A stretch of 9,620 nt of DNA from Syntrophaceae bacterium PtaB.Bin038 (lineage in GTDB: Bacteria > Desulfobacterota > Syntrophia > Syntrophales > UBA2192). Made by a program: the position numbers and the translations under genes. Location of the stretch: assembly GCA_002067855.1 (NCBI GenBank), contig MVQS01000341.1:1-9620 (forward strand), written 5' to 3'. A model generated the notes under the pieces. It was not told where the DNA came from and ran no database searches. It saw only the letters and a list, made by a program, of their open reading frames with translations. Positions within the stretch are counted from its first letter, which is position 1. Every line of letters starts with the position of its first letter. Positions 6,197-9,620 of this stretch are shown one piece after another.

Positions 6197-6225
6197 CTTC
6201 TTAACTTCCTGAGTTCCTGACTTCT
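6197..6225. repeat. Short-period pyrimidine-rich micro-repeat before the WD40 gene
   Basis: Degenerate units of 7-9 bases, of the type CTTCTTAA, CTTCCTGAG, TTCCTGA and CTTCTC, run in tandem in the 130-base gap between the amidase and the WD40 gene and end about 20 bases before the latter's start. Bases 6205-6225 closely resemble 144-164 (CTTCCTRAGTTC, then TG and CTTC), another intergenic repeat. The rest of this gap (6116-6196) holds only weak hairpins and no clear terminator. Confidence 0.55.
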
Positions 6226-6245
6226 CGTTGTGCCAGGGGTCTGTC

Positions 6246-7307
6246 ATGTCGAATCGTCATCTCCGGTCTGCAGGGGTTGTCTGCCTCCTTGCCCTGTTCA
6301 TGCTCGCCGGCTGCGGTCCCGGCCTGACCCCCGATGAGCAGCGGTACGTCCGGAACCATGAAGAACCCGGCGTCACGGGGTTCGTGAAGAAATTCCTCTC
6401 GCGCTACTTCTTCGCCTCCTCGCTCAGCAGCCGACCCGACCGGGTCTTCCGGGGGCACTCGTCGATCGTCTGGGCCGTGGATTTCGCCCCCGACGGCAAG
6501 ACCCTCGCCTCGGCGGGGGCCGACAAGGACATCGTCATCTGGAACGCCGAGACGGGCGTTCCCGTGCATACCCTGCGCGCGCACACGGAGTCGATCATGC
6601 GCGTCGCCTTCAGCCCCGACGGCAAGACCCTGGCCTCGGGGGCGCAGGACAAGCTCATCCACCTGTGGGACACGGGCTCGGGAACCCTCAGCGGGACCCT
6701 CACCGGACACGACGGGTGGATCGTGTCGCTTGCCTTCAGCCCCGACGGCAAACGGCTCGCTTCGGCAAGCAACGACCGGCGCATCATCGTCTGGGACGTG
6801 CAGGCGAAGCGAATCGAAAAGGTCCTCGAGGGGCACGGCGACGTGGTGGATGCCGTGGCCTTCAGCCCGGACGGCCGGCGCCTCGCGTCGGGGGGCGACG
6901 ACGGCCTGGTCCTGGTCTGGGACGTGAAGCAGGGAGAGCCCCTGATGACGCTCCGGGGCCATGCGAGCTTCCTCAAGGCCCTTTCCTATGCCCCGGACGG
7001 GAAGACCCTCGCCTCGGCGGGACTGGACCAGAAGATCATCCTCTGGGACGCGGCATCGGGCAAGCAGGTCCGGACCCTCATCGGGCAGGAGGGCGTGATC
7101 TTCTGCCTCGACTGGAACCGCGACGGGAGCCGCCTGGCAACCGGAGGCAACAGCATCCTCATCTGGAATCCCGCCTCCGGAGAAATCCTGAAAAACATCC
7201 GCAGTTTCTACGGGATCGTAAACGGTATCTCCTTCAGCCCGGACGGCAAACACCTCGCCACGGCACAGTACGACAAGGCCGTCCTCCTGTTCGACAGGAT
7301 TCCCTGA
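6246..7307 (+). CDS. WD40-repeat lipoprotein, seven-bladed propeller
   Basis: A 353-residue protein. ATG 6246 is chosen because CAGGGG lies 6 bases upstream and a lipoprotein signal peptide follows: hydrophobic residues 10-20, then LAGC with Cys23 as the lipid-attachment site. Gly at +2 (no Asp retention signal) suggests the outer membrane. A linker (24-66) precedes seven WD40 units starting at about residues 71, 113, 155, 197, 239, 281 and 321. Most read H...I..VAFSPDGK.LASG..D..I..WD...G. The last unit is short and ends at FDRIP; the stretch RPDRVFRG (63-70) before unit 1 could supply the missing strand and close the ring. No enzymatic domain is visible; it should be a periplasmic binding scaffold. 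It is 130 bases after the amidase on the same strand, so a shared envelope role is possible but unproven. Confidence 0.9.
   Translation: MSNRHLRSAGVVCLLALFMLAGCGPGLTPDEQRYVRNHEEPGVTGFVKKFLSRYFFASSLSSRPDRVFRGHSSIVWAVDFAPDGKTLASAGADKDIVIWNAETGVPVHTLRAHTESIMRVAFSPDGKTLASGAQDKLIHLWDTGSGTLSGTLTGHDGWIVSLAFSPDGKRLASASNDRRIIVWDVQAKRIEKVLEGHGDVVDAVAFSPDGRRLASGGDDGLVLVWDVKQGEPLMTLRGHASFLKALSYAPDGKTLASAGLDQKIILWDAASGKQVRTLIGQEGVIFCLDWNRDGSRLATGGNSILIWNPASGEILKNIRSFYGIVNGISFSPDGKHLATAQYDKAVLLFDRIP
6456..7304 (+). repeat. WD40 coding repeat array, 126-base period
   Basis: The repeat-opening residue occurs at 71, 113, 155, 197, 239 and 281, exactly 42 codons (126 bases) apart for five steps. The seventh unit follows after 40 codons. 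The PDGKTLAS coding segment is nearly identical between units 1, 2 and 5, pointing to internal duplication. Confidence 0.85.
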
Positions 7308-7316
7308 GGCCGCCTC

Positions 7317-7344
7317 TCCCGCGTCCGGGATTTGATTTGATTTT
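7317..7344 (+). terminator. Weak terminator candidate after the WD40 gene
   Basis: A TCCCG/CGGGA stem of 5 bp with a 4-base loop (7317-7330) is followed by a T-rich but interrupted tract (TTTGATTTGATTTT, 7331-7344), 9 bases after the stop. The stem is short and the tract broken, so termination may be partial. Confidence 0.4.
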
Positions 7345-7365
7345 CTCGGCACCCTCTGATATAGA
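7337..7365 (+). promoter_or_regulatory. Candidate sigma-70 promoter for the Rho-N/CBS-ACT operon
   Basis: TTGATT (7337-7342; 4 of 6), a 17-base spacer, then TATAGA (7360-7365; 4 of 6). This gives a leader of about 110 bases before ATG 7484. The leader contains a GGCGCC-type inverted repeat near 7420-7432 but no recognised riboswitch. Confidence 0.4.
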
Positions 7366-7483
7366 GACCAGTGCCTCAAGCCCGTTCTCCAAAAAAATGC
7401 AATGAAAACGGCGGGGTGAAGCGCCAGGCGCCATGCTCCGGCCGGTGTCTTTTTACCATCCAGCCCTTCACGGAGGAACGACG

Positions 7484-7837
7484 ATGGAAAAAGAAAAGCA
7501 ACTGGAGAAACTGACGGTCAAGGAGCTCAAGGAGATGGCCCTGGCGATGGGGGGCATCTCCGGGGTCACGGCGATGAAGAAGGAAGAGCTGATCGCCGCC
7601 ATCAGGCAGGCCAGGGGCCTTCCTGCAAAGCAGATGCGGGAGAGGCCCGTCGACACCATCGTGGAGGTCAAGAGGCGAATCCGGGAGTCCCGGGCGCAGC
7701 GGGAGGAACTCCGCGAGGCGGGCCGGCGCGCCGAGGCGACGCGGCTCAACAGGAAGATCAGCCGCCTGAAGAAGAAAACGAGAAGGCTAGCGAGGACGGC
7801 GGCGACCGGGAAAGCGGAGGCGGCGAAGTCAACGTAA
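7484..7837 (+). CDS. Rho N-terminal-domain (SAP-like) protein with basic coiled coil
   Basis: A 117-residue protein whose ATG is preceded by GGAGG at good spacing; a longer frame from 7433 is rejected for lack of such a site. Residues 8-45 (EKLTVKELKEMALAMGG, then GVTAMKKEELIAAI) match the helical Rho_N/SAP-like fold found at the start of transcription terminator Rho and in stand-alone nucleic-acid-binding proteins. Residues 57-104 form a strongly basic, Arg/Lys/Glu-rich helix, probably a coiled coil, and the last residues are Ala/Lys-rich. There is no Rho ATPase domain, so it is not Rho itself. The stop is 12 bases before the CBS-ACT gene, implying one transcript. DNA or RNA binding is inferred from the fold and charge; the target is unknown. 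Confidence 0.8.
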   Translation: MEKEKQLEKLTVKELKEMALAMGGISGVTAMKKEELIAAIRQARGLPAKQMRERPVDTIVEVKRRIRESRAQREELREAGRRAEATRLNRKISRLKKKTRRLARTAATGKAEAAKST

Positions 7838-7849
7838 GGGGGTGCGGCC

Positions 7850-8497
7850 ATGTTTGTCGGGCGGCGCATGACGCGAAACGTCGTCACGGTGACCAGAAAC
7901 GCCAGCGTCCTGCATGTCCGGAACGTCCTGCGCGAGAAGGACATCAACCAGGTCCCCGTCGTGGAGGGCCGCAGGGTCGTCGGCGTCATCACCGACGGCG
8001 ACATCCGCGAGAACTCGGCCTCGCCGGCAAGCACCCTTTCCGTGCACGAGCTGAACTACCTGCTCTCGGAGATGAAGGCCGGGGACATCATGACGCGCAA
8101 CCCCGTCACGGTGGGACCCGAAACACCGATCGAGGAGGCCGCGAAGATCCTCAATGAGAAGAGGATCGGCTGCCTGCCCGTCGTGAAGGACGGGGAGCTG
8201 GTCGGGATCATCACCACCTGCGACATGCTCAACGTCCTGCTCGAGGTGATGGGTGTGGGCACGTCGACGTCGCGCATCGAGCTCTCCATCCCGAGCGACA
8301 TGGGCGAGATCTGCAACATCGCGGGCATCGTGAAGGGGCTGGGGCTCTCGATCATCTCGATGGTCTCCACCGTGAACAAGACCGACCCGGCGACCCGCTT
8401 CTCGGTACTTCGGGTGAACACGGAAGACATCCGCGAGCTCTGCAGGGCGCTGCGCGGAGCGGGATACAGGGTGACGACAAACTATGAAGACCGATAA
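7850..8497 (+). CDS. CBS-CBS-ACT domain protein (AcuB-like)
   Basis: A 215-residue protein with GGGGG before the ATG. CBS1 spans about residues 1-56 (MTRNVVTV, then GVITDGD at 45-51), CBS2 about 75-130 (DIMTRNPVTV at 79-88, GIITTCD at 119-125), and an ACT-like domain about 142-213. A CBS pair usually binds adenine nucleotides, and ACT domains usually bind amino acids or similar small ligands, so this is probably a cytoplasmic ligand sensor without catalytic activity. The architecture resembles AcuB, named in Bacillus acetoin utilisation, but no acuA or acuC is here, so that role is not claimed. It is the second gene of a pair with the Rho-N protein and is followed by a strong terminator. Confidence 0.88.
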   Translation: MFVGRRMTRNVVTVTRNASVLHVRNVLREKDINQVPVVEGRRVVGVITDGDIRENSASPASTLSVHELNYLLSEMKAGDIMTRNPVTVGPETPIEEAAKILNEKRIGCLPVVKDGELVGIITTCDMLNVLLEVMGVGTSTSRIELSIPSDMGEICNIAGIVKGLGLSIISMVSTVNKTDPATRFSVLRVNTEDIRELCRALRGAGYRVTTNYEDR

Positions 8498-8519
8498 GCA
8501 TCGGGCATGGGCGGCAACG

Positions 8520-8560
8520 GGGCTGAAAGCGTCCACGGGGGGCTTTTAGCCCTTTTTTTT
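8520..8560 (+). terminator. Intrinsic terminator after the CBS-ACT gene
   Basis: An 11-bp stem GGGCTGAAAGC (8520-8530) with GCTTTTAGCCC (8542-8552), one G-T pair, an 11-base loop, then eight T (8553-8560). It lies 22 bases after the stop and separates this operon from the transporter. Only 37 bases remain before the transporter ATG, so that gene either depends on read-through or has a promoter overlapping this hairpin. Confidence 0.93.
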
Positions 8561-8597
8561 GTGCAGAGAAACCGATGAAAGGGGAGGTTGTATCCGT

Positions 8598-9620
8598 ATG
8601 AGCAACGAGAATCTCGAGAGCAAACGCTGGATTATCGCAATAGCGGCCATCGTCATGCAGCTGTGCCTGGGGACGGTCTACGCCTGGTCCGTCTTCAAAA
8701 TCCCTCTGATGAAGACCCACGGCTGGGGCGAGACGCCCGTCCAGGCGACCATGATGATCAACATGGCCGTCATCGGCCTGGCGGCCGCCTTCGGCGGGAC
8801 CCTTGTGGACAAGAAGGGGCCCCGGTTTGTCGCCACCATCGGCGGCATCCTTTTCGGCTCGGGCGTGTTGCTGGCGGGCTTTGCCGATCAGGTGGGAAAC
8901 CTGTTCCTGCTCTGGCTGGGCTTCGGCGTCATCGGCGGCCTGGGCAACGGCTTTGGCTACGTGACGCCCATCGCGACGCTGATCCGCTGGTTCCCCGACA
9001 AGCGCGGCCTCATCACGGGGCTGGCCGTCATGGGCTTCGGCGCCGGCGCCTTCTTCATGGGCAAGATCGCCCCCGGGATGGTCAATGACATGGGCGTGGC
9101 CAAGACGTTCTACATCTGGGGCGTGATCTTCCTCGTGCTGGTCACGGGCGCCGCCCAGTTCTACAAGAACCCGCCCAAGGGCTGGATCCCCGCGGGCTGG
9201 ACGCCCCCGGCAACGACCGTGTCGGCGGCGGACTCCTTCACCTTCGATGAAGCGATCAAGACGCCCCAGTGGTTCATGCTCTGGGGCATGCTGTTCCTGA
9301 ACGTCTCGGCGGGCCTGGGCCTCATCTCCCAGCTCTCGCCCCTGGCGCAGGTCGTCGTGAAGAACACGAACCCCGGGATCTCCCCCGCCGACCTGGCCGT
9401 CGCCGGCGGCACGATCCTCGCCATCGCCTCGATCTTCAACGGCCTCGGGCGTCTCTTCTGGGCGTCGCTCTCCGACAAGATCGGCCGCAAGATGGTCTTC
9501 ATGGTCATGTTCGCCAGTCAGGCGGCCCTGTACATCTTCCTGCCTCAGATCAGCAACCAGCTCATGTTCACGATCGCCGCGTGCTACCTGCTGGCCTGCT
9601 ACGGCGGCGGGTTCGCCACG
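8598..9620 (+). CDS. MFS transporter, oxalate/formate antiporter (OFA) family, 3' end outside window
   Basis: An open frame of 341 residues runs from ATG 8598 to the window end without a stop; GGGGAGG lies about 10 bases upstream of the ATG. It is an inner-membrane carrier. The start (KRWIIAIAAIVMQLCLGTVYAWSVF) is typical of the OxlT/OFA family. Motif A occurs twice as expected in MFS: GTLVDKKGPR (67-76) and GRLFWASLSDKIGRK (284-298). About nine to ten of twelve helices are visible, with a long loop near residues 193-222 between the halves. Substrate is probably a small carboxylate (oxalate, formate or another monocarboxylate). The OxlT Lys355 region is beyond the window, so it cannot be fixed. 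Confidence 0.88.
   Translation, partial: MSNENLESKRWIIAIAAIVMQLCLGTVYAWSVFKIPLMKTHGWGETPVQATMMINMAVIGLAAAFGGTLVDKKGPRFVATIGGILFGSGVLLAGFADQVGNLFLLWLGFGVIGGLGNGFGYVTPIATLIRWFPDKRGLITGLAVMGFGAGAFFMGKIAPGMVNDMGVAKTFYIWGVIFLVLVTGAAQFYKNPPKGWIPAGWTPPATTVSAADSFTFDEAIKTPQWFMLWGMLFLNVSAGLGLISQLSPLAQVVVKNTNPGISPADLAVAGGTILAIASIFNGLGRLFWASLSDKIGRKMVFMVMFASQAALYIFLPQISNQLMFTIAACYLLACYGGGFAT

Noticed and set aside
6197..6225. Micro-repeat considered as a CRISPR fragment
   Set aside because: Units are only 7-9 bases, degenerate and without spacers; no cas gene nearby.
3923..6247. A 774-codon open frame on the minus strand opposite the amidase
   Set aside because: It is the antisense of a well-supported enzyme gene. 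Its composition (runs of Arg, Leu, Asp, Gly) is the usual shadow of GC-rich codons, with no domain.
6201..7379. A 392-codon open frame on the minus strand opposite the WD40 gene
   Set aside because: Its repetitive content simply mirrors the WD40 repeats on the other strand; no independent start site or family.
8588..9088. A 166-codon plus-strand frame at the transporter
   Set aside because: The correct frame starts at ATG 8598 and gives a clean MFS protein to the window end; this one is an out-of-frame shadow rich in Arg and His.

Overview
This is a high-GC bacterial window (gene-dense, GC-rich third positions, GC-rich intergenic hairpins). The gene types suggest an anaerobic or syntrophic member of the Desulfobacterota (former Deltaproteobacteria). 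The pointers are a tail that fits the aldehyde:ferredoxin oxidoreductase (AOR) family followed by a polyferredoxin, a short bacterial MetF, an orphan FlgM-like anti-sigma protein, a CBS-CBS-ACT protein and an oxalate/formate-type MFS transporter. The phylum is an inference from gene content; the window has no phylogenetic marker that settles it.

Layout. Positions 1-953 (+): the end of a likely AOR-family gene, a repeat-made hairpin, a four-cluster ferredoxin, and an HNH-type protein whose GTG start overlaps the ferredoxin stop by 4 bases. Positions 1028-2099 (-): three small genes in a probable operon (unknown 105-aa protein, 66-aa membrane peptide, Adhesin_E-like secreted protein), with a TTGACA promoter just upstream. 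Positions 2230-2349 (-): tRNA-Arg(CCG) with its own intrinsic terminator. A gene-free stretch of about 420 bases leads to an orphan FlgM-like gene (2773-2982, +). metF (3007-3870, -) is divergent from a large secreted N-acetylmuramoyl-L-alanine amidase (4007-6115, +) with an AMIN domain and four LysM repeats. A seven-bladed WD40 lipoprotein follows (6246-7307, +). Next come a Rho-N-domain/basic coiled-coil protein and a CBS-CBS-ACT protein 12 bases apart (7484-8497, +), closed by a strong terminator. The window ends inside an OFA-family MFS transporter (8598 onward, +).

How the genes may work together. The oxidoreductase tail and ferredoxin form a plausible tungsten-enzyme/electron-carrier unit. 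The amidase and the WD40 lipoprotein are both envelope proteins and could act together in peptidoglycan remodelling, but only proximity supports this. The Rho-N and CBS-ACT genes look co-transcribed and could couple ligand sensing to nucleic-acid binding. I see no CRISPR array, transposase, phage gene or obvious defence island. The less ordinary items are the related micro-repeats at two intergenic sites, the regular WD40 lipoprotein, the small minus-strand operon, and the Rho-N/CBS-ACT pair. I do not see a clear new system.
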